NCBI RefSeq assembly: GCF_958298935.1
Contig: NC_084942.1
Coordinates: forward strand, 11,973,501 to 12,037,500
Length of the DNA: 64,000 nt
Reading direction: 5' to 3'
Source: Phragmites australis
Lineage: Eukaryota; Streptophyta; Magnoliopsida; Poales; Poaceae
Shown: one piece after another, positions 1-11,579 of the stretch
How the letters are laid out: every line of letters starts with the position of its first letter
Position numbering within the stretch: position 1 is the first letter of the stretch
The notes under the pieces: model-generated
What the model was told of the DNA's origin: nothing
Database searches by the model: none
Seen by the model: the letters and a program-made list of their open reading frames with translations, nothing else
Made by a program: the position numbers and the translations under genes

Positions 1-1919
1 GACCCAAATGAATAGTATCATGGGCCCATGTGAATAGTAACATGTTGGGTCGAGATGGGCCTAGATTGGGCTGGGTCTGGGCTTGGATGGGCCTGGCCGG
101 GCAAAGGCTGCATAGTGTCAGCCCGCTCGAGTTTGGGTTGGATGGTTTAGCAGGCTACGGACACATGGCCTTTCATAGCCAAGCCGGCCTATCGGCCAGG
201 CTGAGCCACGGCCATTTTGGGTAGGCTGCATGGAGCACGAGCAAGGCAGCCAAGGGGGAAAAATGGCCCAGCGACGAGGAATAGTGGTGGAGCTGCACCG
301 GAGTGCTCACCGACGACGTGTTCCGATCAAGGATTCACGATGAGAGCGGACGTCAGGATACTACATGGCATGGCAGATTTAGAGGGGAGCTCATCGACGG
401 CAGCCGGCAGTGAAAGCACTACTAGACGACGGTTGAAGGAGAGTGTAGCGCGTGAGAAGATTGGGCAGCACCTCCCCTGCACTGGGAGGTGCCAACCTAC
501 AAGGGAAAGAGGCCTAGTGCCTCTAGGCATCACGACACGATGGTTGGGCCACATTACAGAGCAGAAGCAAGCCGACGGTAAGCGCAAGCACGGTGGCAGA
601 GACAACCACCCGGTGATGCGTGGCAATAAGCTAAGAGGCAGCCTAGGGGATGCCTACATGCTATCTACACAGATGTGAGGGGGAACTGGGAGGATCATCA
701 AGTGCAGGAATGACGACAGGCGGGGCAGGAGCCAGCGATTTGTCGAAGAGGCAGTGGCGACATTGCTCAGCTACTAGCTCGGGCGAGCTCCCATCGGGCT
801 TCCGGTGAACAGACTGTAGCACAGGGATGGCGGCAAGGTCCTAAAGCTCCTCGACAACATGCGATCGGTGGATCGGCGGTGGCTAGCTGCGATAGAGTGC
901 AATGGCAGCGACGACAGGGCAGTGTGAAAAAAGGGGAAAAAGAGAAGCCGAGGTTGCTCTATATATAGCAGGGGAGGGAGTTGTAGAGAGGTGGCAAAGG
1001 CACAAAGGCGTGACACATCACGATGGCGGCGCTCGCCATTGGGCCTCGTGCGGTGGCAGAGGCAGCTCTGCATCAGCTATGCACAAGCGCGAGCACTGAA
1101 GTCGTACGGCATCAGGGGCTCTGGCGGTGTGTTGTGAGGACAGAAAGAGGGGAGAGAGCAAGGGCGCGGAGGCTAGTCACGGCGATATTTTTTCGAAGGT
1201 GGTCGATGTTGTCGTGATGGCAAACAGCGTGGCGCAGCACGGCATCACACTGGAGGAAGAAGGAGGAGGCGCGGGTGGTCGACCAATGAGAGACTCGTGT
1301 ATGGCCACGATCACGCGGGCAGTCTGTCCAGCGCAAGGGTGAGCAGGCCGAATGGGCCGATCGGCGTGGTCGTGGACCAGCACGGGGAAGGAACGAGGGT
1401 AGGAAAGAAGGGCTGGGCCGATTGCCATGGGCTACGTGAGAGAGAAGGAAAAAAGTTCGACCAGGGAAGAGAAAAGAGGAAAAATGGAAAAAAAGGAATT
1501 AGGTTTAAATTCAAATTAAGATATTTGAATTTAGATTTGATTTTTGATTCATATCAATTGAAATAGACATACTTCAACTGTGGTTTGGACTAGGATCTTG
1601 ATTCTTGAGGAAGAATTCGAATTCAATTTGGATTTGAGCTGAATAGAAACTAAGAAAAATTTGAAGTGAGAGACATTCAATTCAAATCTCCACTCAAGGA
1701 AGCATAAAAGCCATAAACCAATTGTGCATGAATCAACTTAAGGCAGGGATTACCTTAAAATAAATTTGGTGCATTTTGGAATACTTAGCCAATTAATATA
1801 TTCAAATATATATACTAGTATATACATATATATTCATATACATATTTCCTTGATTTTAAAATTTTAAATTTGCACTGAATTTTGCTATTAATTAATATGC
1901 TAAAACCCGGGATGTTACA
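1..1919 (-). mobile_element. 3' LTR (partial) of a Tekay/Del-like Ty3 retrotransposon
   Basis: This stretch matches 8066-10008 along its length, with the same GC-rich middle and AT-rich edge. Read on the minus strand it begins at 1919 with TGTAACATCCCGGG, the usual TG start of such LTRs. The element lies on the minus strand, so this is its 3' LTR. Only about half is in the window: the other LTR is ~3.8 kb and its remaining part should lie left of base 1. In a short stretch compared by eye the two LTRs differ at roughly one base in ten, so the insertion is fairly old. Open frames in this GC-rich region show no known domain. Confidence 0.8.
958..968 (-). promoter_or_regulatory. LTR TATA-like box (3' LTR copy)
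   Basis: A TATATATA core is followed in plus orientation by GCAGGGG. The same box lies at the equivalent place in the other LTR (9049-9058). It probably marks the U3 promoter reading leftward into the element; the core is palindromic, so strand is inferred from element orientation. Confidence 0.4.
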
Positions 1920-1949
1920 AACCCACCATACTTAAACAAAATCTCAATC

Positions 1950-2800
1950 TCAAGATTCAGAAAGCTCGTCGAAGAGATTTGGAAACTCCTTCATCAGATC
2001 ATCCTCACATTCCCATGAAGTTTTGGCTTCTGTGTGATTACTCCACTGTAGTCGGCAAAACCTGACTAGAGTTCTTCTGGTTTGACGAGCGCCACATCTA
2101 AGATTCAGATGGGTCTCTCCTTATACTAGAGATCTTGCTGGAGGTCCATGATTTCTAGGGGAGCCTATTCTTTTGGAACTCTCAAACATTTCTTTAACTG
2201 CGAGACATGGAACACATCGTGTACATTAGACATCTCTTCCGGGAGTCCTAACTTGTATGCCATTGTTCCAATCTTGTACAGTATCTTGTAAGCTCCCACA
2301 TATCTAGGTGCTAGCTTCCCACGAACCCGAAATCTTCGGATGCCTCTTTTGGGGATACCTTGAGGTAGACGTAGTCTCCAATTTCGAAGGTCAAGTCTCT
2401 CCTTCGGTTATCCACATAACCTTTTTGTTTGCTTTGAGCTGCTCTCAAATTCTCTCTTATCTTGGCAACTTGTTCTTCAGCGTCCTTGATTAATGCTGGT
2501 TCGAAGAGCGTCTGCTCTCCTACTTTTGTCCATAGTAATGTTGTCCTGCATTTCCATCCATATAAGGCCTCAAAGGGTTACTTTTTCAGACTGGCTTGAA
2601 AACTATTATTGTACGAGAATTCTACAAATGATAGATTCCTCTCCTAGTCTTTCCCATAGGTGATCACGCAAGCTCTCAGAAGGTCTTCCATAATCTGGTT
2701 TTACTCTTTCGGTCTGACCATCTGTCTGCGGGTAGTAAGTGGAACTAAAGTCTAGTTTAGTCCCCAAGGCTGTGTGTAGGCTTTTCCAAAACCTTGACAT
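1950..2800 (-). pseudogene. Ty3 integrase C-terminal half and chromodomain (broken)
   Basis: On the minus strand the tail of a Ty3 polyprotein is readable in pieces. Near 2800-2700 is the end of the integrase core, with YYPQTDGQTERV containing the catalytic Glu. Near 2380 is a GDYVYLKVSP segment typical of the GPY/F region. Near 2090-1950 is a chromodomain-like tail with LQWSNHTEAKTSWECEDD and FPNLF, ending at a stop at 1950-1952. The pieces lie in different frames with stops between them, so no protein can be made. The chromodomain-like tail places the element among chromoviruses, most likely Tekay/Del. Confidence 0.7.
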
Positions 2801-2805
2801 GTAGG

Positions 2806-3830
2806 TGTGTATAGACCACGAAGTCCTTCTGGATTTCTGGCAATTTCAACACTAGGGTTGTAGTCAACCTCTTCTTGAGTTCTTGGAAACTCTCTTCACA
2901 GGCTTCATCCCAATCATACTTGGCGTCCTTCTAGAGAAGCTTGGTCATTGGCTTTGCAATCTTTGAAAATCCCTCAATAAACTTGCGGTAATAACCCGCC
3001 ACTCCAAGGAAGCTTCTGATTTCTGAGACATTGATTGGTTGTATCCAATTGACACCCACTGCTTCAACTTTTGAAGGGTCCACAGATACTCCTTTAGTTG
3101 TCAGAACATGTCCAAGAAATGCCACTTCTTGAAGCCAAAACTCACACTTACTAAATTTGGCATAGAGCTGAAGTGCCCTTAGACTTTCCATGACTACCCT
3201 CAGATATTGTTCATGCTCTTTGGCACTCTTCGAGTAGATGAGAATATCATCAATGAACACTATCACAAACTAGTACAGTTCCTCCATAAATACCTTATTC
3301 ACCAAATTCATGAAGTGGGCTGGGGCATTTGTCAGTCCAAATGACATGACTGTAAACTCATATAACCCATACCTTGTCACAAAGGCGTTCTTTTGGATGT
3401 CACTTTTCCTAATTTTTAACTTGTAGTATCCTGATATCAAATCTATCTTGGAGAAGTACTTGGCTCCTCTTAGCTGATCGAATAGATCATCAATCCTGGT
3501 AGTGGGTACTTGGTCTTAATGGTCATCTCATTCAAGCAAAGGTAGTCAACACACATTCTTTGACTCCCATCTTTTTTCTCTACAAACAGAACTGGTGATC
3601 CCTAGGGTGAAGAACTAGGTCTGAGGAAACCACTTTCTTGTAATTCCCTGATCTGCTCCTTCAATAACTCTAGTTCATTGACTGCAATTCTATAAGATCG
3701 CTTGGCAATCGGGGCTGTTCCGAGTAAGAGATCAATAACAAACTCGATGTCATGATCTGGTGGCATACCAGGTAATTCCTCTGGAAATACATCTAGGTAT
3801 TCACATATCACTAGCGCATCCTCTATCAAC
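2806..3830 (-). pseudogene. Ty3 reverse transcriptase with start of RNase H (broken)
   Basis: Minus-strand frames carry a Ty3 reverse transcriptase. An early part near 3829-3602 reads PGMPPDHDIEFVIDL, and a core at 3266-2931 carries [11 protein letters not shown] (the xxDD polymerase motif) and [18 protein letters not shown]. The RNase H start (DEACEESFQELKK) follows near 2920-2880. RNase H then stops abruptly and the sequence jumps within ~30 bp to the integrase core at 2800, so roughly the RNase H active-site region and the integrase zinc-binding half are deleted. Frame breaks also lie between 3266 and 3600. Confidence 0.75.
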
Positions 3831-3836
3831 TAGGCA

Positions 3837-4684
3837 GATAAGTTGCATTCCTCCGGTTGGCATTGGGGCAGATAAGTTGCAGAAGCATTGCTCCGGTTGG
3901 CATTGGGACAGTTTCTCATGAAATGGCCCGTCTGATGGTAGATGAAACATGTCCTCCGGGTATTTGCTAGAGTTTGGGCACTGCTTTGCTGGGACTGGCC
4001 TGCATTGGAACTATGGGGAGCTGGTACTGCTATGCGATATGTGGATCCCGGAGTCTGATACTACATAGTCTGTTGCTGCCGGTATTGGGTTTTTTGGCGC
4101 TGATTGGGTCTTGTCCCTTGGAACCTACTGCCTTGCTGCTTCTGGTCAGAGAACTTCCTCTTCCTTTCTGCATCTATAGGTGCACTGGCCTCTTCTAGAA
4201 GGAGGGTCCTGTTCATCATAGTATTGAAGTCAGGGTAGATCACAGTTGATGACCTTGAGCTTCCTGGTGATTGCCCTAAGCCAGTAATCAACTTCTAAGG
4301 GGTCGTCGGTATTGTCGAAGGTTGGAGGTTTTATCCTCATAAATTCTTCCATCTTGTTCTGAGGTCCATAACCTTGGTTGTTGATTCCTGCTTGTGCTAG
4401 GGTCTCTAGTAGGCGGGTTTTATTGGCCATCATTGCCACCATATCTTTCTCTGGTGGTGGGGGTAGTGGGGTCCCTTGACTGCTGCGGTGGCTTTGGTGG
4501 ACTCTTGGTTGGGTTGAGGGTTGATGACCCTATCTCTTCCTCTGCCTCTACCTTGGCCCGTAGCGACCCTTCCTCGGGATCCTATTGCACTCCCTGTTTG
4601 AGATCCACATTCGGGGCTACATTGATAGGTACAAGCTGGCGTTGTTGATGAAGGCGAGAGGATTGCCTTGATGATTCCATCCAT
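3837..4684 (-). pseudogene. Tekay/Del-like gag with defective zinc knuckle; protease lost
   Basis: On the minus strand, 4684-4430 encodes an Arg/Gly-rich N-terminal part, 4442-4230 a gag core start (MEEFMRIKPPTFDNTDDP), and 4291-4061 the later EEASAPIDAERKRK segment. The normal middle of gag between these last two is missing. A zinc knuckle follows near 3950-3890 as CFIYHQTGHFMRNC, in which the second Cys of CCHC is Tyr. Immediately after it, a short imperfect duplication (3837-3910, sharing CTCCGGTTGGCATTGGG) leads straight into RT, leaving no room for the aspartic protease. Confidence 0.65.
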
Positions 4685-4989
4685 TTTCTGAAGATAAGAG
4701 AGGATACAATAGCTGAGAATAAACTTGAAAGATTAGGAGAAGCAAGATAAGAGCAAGGACAACCTTGCCATACACGCAAAACACAGATGCGAACAAGAAG
4801 CAACACCACACAAGGATACAAGCTACGTGTATTAAACAAACCTAGAACTATCTCAACTAAGTTGCTAATACTAAAGTTTGCGATCTAATAATGACAAAAG
4901 CATGTTCCCAGAGCATCAGACCACATGGTTATTTACAACAAAAGCTACTAAGACCTACTCCTAGTACCAACTAGCCACGACGCATCATC

Positions 4990-6011
4990 TCAAGCATCGT
5001 CTGCAAAAATATCCGTGGCATTGTCGGCAATTGATTCAACAGGTGAGAGAGTCCCTACTGGTGTCGGGGTAGAAGTAGGGTTGGAGATCATGTTGGTGCC
5101 GTTGTCATCTTCGTGGTGGTCATTAACGAGCTCAAGCTCTCTAGGGTCATCCTCCTCCTTGGAGTCATCAGTGGGTGTCACCATATCTCCATCCTCGATA
5201 GGCTCAGTAGGCACTAAACCTCCTCTAGCGGCTAGAACTAGTGAGGGGCCAATCCTGCCATCTGCTATGGCTGCTATAATAGCATTGGGAGGAGAGGAAC
5301 ACCCGATATGACTAGCTGGCGGGTCTGACTTGTGGGTAACCTAAAGGCACTCTTCGTGGCAGTCATTCTGACTCAGGAGCCATTCATGGCATTCTCTCTG
5401 TTAAGATCCCTGAGATGCGTCTATACTGCTGTCTGCCATCCTCAGTGGTTCCTCACTGCGGTGTCCTCAGCAGACGCAACCTGGACTCTGACCTGGTCTA
5501 GCATCACCTGGAGAGCTCTCTCCCATGTTTCTGACTCCTCTGCTCTCTGATGATTAGCCTGGAACAGCTGATAGCTCACATCATGCATGTGCTCCAAGGC
5601 ATGGAGGTACTGTGCCGTGGCGGCTACAGTGGTGTCGTCCTCCTCCTCCGCCTGTCCTGCATCCTCCATGGCAATTAGACGCTCACACCAAGCAGCCTGC
5701 TGGCCAGCGGCAACAAGAAAATGCCTCATGGGAGTGTGTGCCACCTCTCTAACATGCCTCTCGCATAGGTGCTGAAGTGCTTTGTAGGCCACCAACTGGT
5801 ATGTGTCAGAGTATCGTACTCCAATGGTGTTGATGTTCCACGGCCGTCAGCTAGGGTGCCTTAGGCAGTAGAAGATCTGCAGTCAAACCTAGCACTCCTG
5901 GGATCCAATCTTGTCGTACTCACGCTCGGTGTATTCTGGGTGTCGGTGTACCCTAGGTGGCAACAAGCTTCCCACAGTAACCTGGGAAAGCCCTTCACTT
6001 GCAGACATCAT
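4990..6011 (-). pseudogene. Pre-gag ORF of the Tekay/Del-like element, function unknown
   Basis: Downstream of the primer-binding site on the minus strand a frame starts at 6011 (MMSASEG) and breaks after ~45 codons. A clearer portion at 5795-5442 includes REVAHTPMRHF, and an acidic tail runs to a stop at 4990-4992. I do not recognise a catalytic domain. Its place between PBS and gag suggests the leader ORF seen in some long grass Ty3 elements. About 300 bp without a readable frame (4690-4989) separates it from gag. Confidence 0.45.
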
Positions 6012-6197
6012 ATTGTGTTCTAGTCCTCATCTTCCATCTGCCGGGGAACAAGGAACGGCTTAGAACCAACCTAAAAGGGGCTTCAAAAGTAAAAATATAG
6101 AAGATAAGTGCAGAAGATGTTTTAACAACATATTATTTTCAGAAAAAAGGTAGACACGAGCAAGTTTATCCTAAGGTCACGTCCTAGAGCCAATTAT

Positions 6198-6210
6198 GGC
6201 TCCGATACCA
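6198..6210 (-). other. Primer-binding site (tRNA-Met type)
   Basis: The minus strand reads TGGTATCGGAGCC, complementary to the 3' end of initiator tRNA-Met apart from one or two bases. It lies four bases inside the LTR end (CTTACA at 6215 on the minus strand). It fixes the element's orientation and the inner LTR boundary. Confidence 0.8.
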
Positions 6211-6214
6211 CTCC

Positions 6215-9200
6215 TGTAAGATCCCCATCCTGGGATCTCATATGCCTCCTGTATCAATTCCTGGATTAAGTAGCTGATATACACAGTATAACAATTGTAA
6301 TATCATAGTCAAACTTTGTACATAAGTATTAAGGTTACAAAGTACAAAAGGTACAACCCAAACAGTAATAATACAAACCTGGCTGAACGGCCAACAAAAG
6401 CACAGCAGAAAGCAAAGACCCAAGCCACAAGCAGCTAGGGTGCGAACGCGACTTCTGTTACTACTCTTCATCCTCGCCTTCTCCTCCGGCGTTGGTAGCT
6501 TCTACTTTCTCATCTGAATGACAGCAAGAGTGAGAACAGAAGGTACTCAGCAAGCCCTATACTACTTCAACGTGTTGATAGATGCATAAATGGGTAATTC
6601 AAGGATAAGGCTTTATGGTTTAATTTTAAGCGCGATGTAGTTTATGTAGGTACTCAATTGTATCATTTATTATTGACTTTAAAGCCGCTTCAAATGGTTT
6701 AAAACCAGGTAACAAGCTTTATTTGGGGGTTTTTTGGTCCTGGGAGGGGCTACACCTCACTCCACAGTCCCTATTACCACATCTGGTGTACCTCTAGTAC
6801 CACACGGCTTCTGACTGATTGAGTCAGGAATCTAATCACACGGACATCTAGTCCACACACTCACTCATCAAAACGCATGCACCTAGAGTCTACTCAAGTG
6901 TGACCATGCCGTCGCATGTCCATGACCATGGACATGGCTATTCAAATAGATTTACACTCTGTAGAGGTTGTACAACTTTACCCATGCAATATGCTCAGCC
7001 TCCATCCGTTGCAGGCAGAGGAGCGAATCATACCGAGACCCTCCGAACACCTTTCCTGCTAGGCTTTTCTACGAAACACCCCAAGTACCAGAGACCATGT
7101 TCAGAATACCAGATTGGCTATGCCGTCTCTTGAAATATTCAACAGAGGGCTAGATGGACACTTGGCTTCTCATTGATCCCCAGCCTCTTAGTATGATGCT
7201 CAACTCAGTCCGGTGAAAGAAAAGTCAAGTTCTTCCCATTCAAGACGTATGGTTGTACGGGGGTGACTAAGCATGATGGCGCAAGACTCGATCCTTAAGT
7301 GGCCAAGGCAGATATCTTCTGGCAATGAACACCACAGAGGTGACACAAGCCCCAAGGAGCATCCTCATCCAGAGTACTACTCCACCAACCCCTGCTAAAC
7401 AGTTTTCACCCTTTTTTACACATCACCCTCGACATCCCACATGATATCAAGGATTTCACAACCATCATGGAATTCATAACCATCAAGGATTCCTGGTATA
7501 TGAGTTGTCATTGATAACAGTAAATCTTGTCTCTGAGGAGAGGTGTTTTAAAAGCGACATCTCCGAGGAGATGTACTCAATCCTAAGGATGCTAGATATC
7601 ATGTCATCATCCAACGTTAATATAGATAACGATAGGTAATACTAGGGTGATATGTATTCTGGATGAAAGTATTCAACACATGGCATGTGTTTGATAGAAT
7701 TAACTATTACAAGTAGTTTGTAAAAGCGTAATACATAGCACATGCGATAATAAGTCCGGTTTTTGTTGATCATGTAGCTTAGTTGAAGACATAGGTTCAA
7801 TATGATCCATGAAATAGGACTTGCCTTCTTCGAAGTTCTCTTCAGAGTCTTGGTTGTAGTCAGGATCCTTCTTGCTCCTAATACTTCCTACGCAGCACTC
7901 GTAGAACTCTGGTTGCTCCGCAATTGCGACTATGATCAATAATGGCTATACTAGAGAAGAATCAAATAACACCAAATGAAAAACCAAATGAGTTGGCAAA
8001 ACGGAAAAGTAATGGTTCCCGAAAGATTTAATCTAAATTAAATTGGAAAATACAAAAAGGCACTATTCATGAGTGGGACCCACATGAACAGTAACCCATG
8101 CTCACATGAACAGTACCCGTTGGACCGATATGAGCCTAGATTGGTCTGGGTCTGGGCCTGGATGGGCCAGGGTGGGTTTGGGCTCCATAGTGTCAGCCTA
8201 CTCGGGTTTGGGCTGGGTGGTTTAGCGGGCTATTGGCAGCCTGGCTGTCCTGATAGGACAGCCAACCACTGGGCTGAGCTATGGCCCAATCAGCCATGCT
8301 GAGCCACGGCTGGCTTGGCTGGGCAGCATGGCGGCCAAGGGGGGAAAAATGGCTTGGCAACGATGAATAGCAGTGGAGCTGCGCCGAAGTGCTTGCCGAC
8401 AAAGCGTTCTGGCCAAGGATTCATAATGATGAGCGAACATCGGGATACTACATGGCATAGTGGATTCAGAGGGGAGCTCGTCGACGGCAGTCAGCGATGG
8501 AAGCACTACCAGATGATGGTCGAAGGAGAGTGCAACGACGTGAGAAGATTGGGCAGCACCTCCCTTGCACTGGGAGGTGCCAACCTGTAAGGGAAAGAGG
8601 TCTAAAGCCTCAAGGCATCACGACACTATGGCTGGGCCACATTATAGAGTAGAAGCAGACCGGCGGCGAGCGCAAGCATGGTGGTGGAGACAAGCACCCT
8701 ACGGCGCGTGGCAATAAGCTATGAGGGAGCCCGAGGAACACCTACATGCTATCTACGTGGACGCGAGGGGGAACTGGGAGGCTCGCCAAGCGCAGGCACG
8801 GTGATGGGTGGGGCACGGCCAACAATTTATCGAAGAGGCGGTGGCAGCGCTGCTTGTCTACTGGCTCGGGCGGGCACCCACCGGGCTTTTGGTGAACGGA
8901 CGATGGCACAGGGGCAGTCGCAGGGTCTTGAAGCTCCTCGGTAGCACACAGTTGGTGGATCAGCATTGGCAAGCTGCGGTAGCATGCAATGGTGGTGGCA
9001 GCAGCAAGGGAGTGGAGAAAAAGGGGAAAAGGAGAAGCCGGGGATGCGCTATATATAGCAGGGGACGGAGTGGTAGAGAGGTGGCAAAGGCGTGAAGGCG
9101 TGGCACGACACGATGGCGGTGCTCACCATTGGGCCTTGCGTGGTGGCAGAGGTGGCTCTGTGCTGGCCATGCACGATCGCAGGCGTGGAGGTCGCATAGC

Positions 9201-10008
9201 GTCAGGTGCTCGGGCGGCATGCTATGAGGGTAGAGAGAGGGGAGAGGACGAGGACGCGGAGGGTGGTCACGGTGATATTTTCTGGAGGCAGTCGATGCTG
9301 TTGCGGTGGCGAACTGCAAGGCGCGGAGTGGCATCGTGCTGGAGGAAGGAGGGGGCGCAGGCGGTAGACCGATGAGCAACGCATGGACTGCCACGCTCAC
9401 GCATACGTGCGTGCAAGCTGGCTATCCAGCGTGAGGGCGAGCAAGCCAAATGGGCCAATCGGCATATTCGTGGCCCAACACGGGGAAGGAAGGGGGCGGG
9501 GAAGAAGGGTCGGGCCGATTGCCGTGGGCTGCGCGAGAGAGAAGGGAAAAAGTTCAGCCCGGGAAGAGAAAAGAGGAAAAATGGAATAAGTAATTAGGTT
9601 TAAATTCAAATTAACATATTTGAATTTGGATTTGACTTTGGATTCATATCAATTCAAATAAACATATTTGAATTGTGTTTGGACTAGGATCTTGATTCTT
9701 GAGGAAAACTTCGAATTCAATTTGGATTTGGGCTGAATAGAAACTAAGAAAAGATTTGAAGCAAGAGACATTCAATTCAAATCTCCACTCAAGGAAGCAC
9801 AAAAGCCATAAACCAATTGCGCATGAATCAACTTAAGGTAGGGATTACCTTAAAATATATTTGGTGCATTTTGGAATACTTAGCCAATTAATATATGAAT
9901 ATATATACTAGTATATATATATTCATATACATATTTTCTTGATTTTAAAATTTAAAATTTGCACTAAATTTTTCTATTAATTAATATGCTAAAACTCGGG
10001 ATATTACA
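6215..10008 (-). mobile_element. 5' LTR of the Tekay/Del-like Ty3 element
   Basis: The LTR spans about 3.8 kb between a PBS-adjacent end (plus TGTAAGATCCC at 6215) and the outer end (plus GGGATATTACA at 10008), giving short terminal inverted repeats. Its outer ~1.9 kb is the counterpart of 1-1919. Its inner half (6215-8060) has no counterpart here because the left LTR is cut off by the window. A GC-rich block (8100-9600) alternates with AT-rich flanks. LTRs this long with a Met PBS fit the Tekay/Del clade. No host gene is visible in it. Confidence 0.75.
9049..9058 (-). promoter_or_regulatory. LTR TATA-like box (5' LTR)
   Basis: A CTATATATAG core occurs in the 5' LTR at the position matching 958-968 in the other LTR. 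Transcription would run leftward into gag-pol. Confidence 0.4.
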
Positions 10009-10125
10009 TTCAAGATGCTGGAGCGGTCTATGCCTCTCCGCCACGTAGGTCAGCCAGGCCTTAAAGATGGCGGAGGGATATACTTCTCGGGCACAGAGCC
10101 ACTACCTTCAAGATGCCTGAGGGAT
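10009..10125. repeat. Fragment of the ~98-bp tandem repeat
   Basis: TTCAAGATGCTGGAGCGGTC at 10009 recurs as TTCAAGATGC at 10107, one ~98-bp period later, with GCCACGTAGGTCAGC and CCTTAAAGATGGC between. The same unit forms an array at 54690-55090 in the Tat-lineage element. This looks like a scrap of that family wedged between the Tekay-like LTR and MULE copy A. Confidence 0.65.
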
Positions 10126-11537
10126 TTTGAGCCACGATCAATAATCTGTGCTATTGAGCAAAGGTTCCAGTACATAATAAACTATACGAAGGTATGGAGG
10201 GCGAAACAGAAGGCTATTTAGATGAGGTTCGGAACTTATGAAGATTCATATCACAATCTACTTCGTCAATTAGCCACAATTTGTGGAAGGAACCCAGGCA
10301 GCTACTATGATATCAAGCATTACCCCCCGACTGATGCGGAGTACAGCGAGAAATGAGTATTGCAGCGTGCTTTCTTTGCATTCGCTGCAACCATCAAAGC
10401 ATTTCGGTATTGTCGAACCATCATATGCCTGGATGGAACATTCCTGACTGGGAAGTACAAAGGACAGATATTGTCTGCAATTGGGGTCGACGGTAACAAC
10501 CAAGTCCTGCCACTGGGGTTTGCTTTCATTGAGAGTGAGAACGGGGACAGCGGGTATTGGTTCCTTGAGTGGGTGAAACATGCTATTGTTCTTGACCCCC
10601 AGATGTGTGTCTAATTCATGATAGACATGCAGGGTTGTTGCAGGCTTTGATGGATATGCAACATGGTAGTGTTCGACGGGGTGTAGCAGCACAGTGGCCC
10701 GACCTGAAGAGCAGGTGGTGCATGTGCCATATGGATGCAAACTTCTACAGACAGTTCAAAAACAAAGAGTTGATGAAGCTTTTTAAAAAGTTGTGCAGTC
10801 AAAACCAGCAACGGAAGTTCAATGCCCTATGGGCAAGACTGGATGAACTAACTCTAAAACAGACAGCAGAGGCTACACCAACTGGTGATGAACTGATAGC
10901 TCTTGGATCTCTCCCAACAGATACTCCACAGATAGTAAGGAGGTCAGGGTCAGCTATTAGGAGCTTTTCAAAGTGGATACGTAATGAGCCAAATGAAAAA
11001 TGGGCTTTGCTGTACGACAGAAGTGGGGCAAGGTATGGAGTAATGACAACAAATCTTGCTGATGTTTATAACTGGGTCAAGCGAGGAATGAGGTCTCTCC
11101 CACTTGTTGAAATTGTAGAAGACATTTTGCATGGGACTTGTAAGTACTTTATTGATCGGTACGCAGCTGCTAAAAATGTAATGGAGGATAATCGTATGTT
11201 GTATGGACGGATGCTATGTGAGTATATGGAGAAGGCCACAAAGAAGGCCCACATGCATCGCGCAAATCAAGAGGGGACTGCGGAGCACAGGTTCAGTGTC
11301 CTGTGCCGGGATAAGGGTCGGAGGGGTGGAAGACATGAGCGGCATGTTCAAGAGTGCGTGCTACAGAGTAGGACATGCATTTGTACTTGCCAGAAGCCAC
11401 AATTACTCCACAAACCTTGTACTCACCGCACCGCGTCATGCAGCAGTTTAGCCGCCACCAAACATTCCCTCTCGTCCACATTTGTATTGTTCCCGTACAC
11501 GTCCACAGGTACATATGCAGGATTAAAATTTTTGTAA
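10126..11537 (+). pseudogene. MULE transposase, copy A (stops and a frameshift)
   Basis: This encodes a Mutator-like transposase. The N-terminal part contains MRFGTYEDSYHNLLRQLA and CGRNPGSYYDIKHYP. The catalytic part contains CLDGTFLTGKYKGQILSAIG with the first Asp and HDRHAGLLQAL with the second. A SWIM-type zinc motif (CTCQKPQLLHKPCTH) lies near 11390. In-frame stops lie at 10219-10221 and 10354-10356, and a frameshift near 10605-10614 separates the two catalytic halves. The 5' end of the gene is absent: homology starts just after the 98-bp repeat scrap. Copy B at 41.5-43.3 kb is a relative in the opposite orientation. Confidence 0.8.
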
Positions 11538-11579
11538 CATTCGTCTTACTATGAATTATATTTAACATGGTTCACTTGC

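Noticed and set aside
30..1566. Many short open frames in the GC-rich part of the left LTR
   Set aside because: Equivalent frames in the other LTR (8066-9609) are not conserved in length or frame, so they are composition effects.
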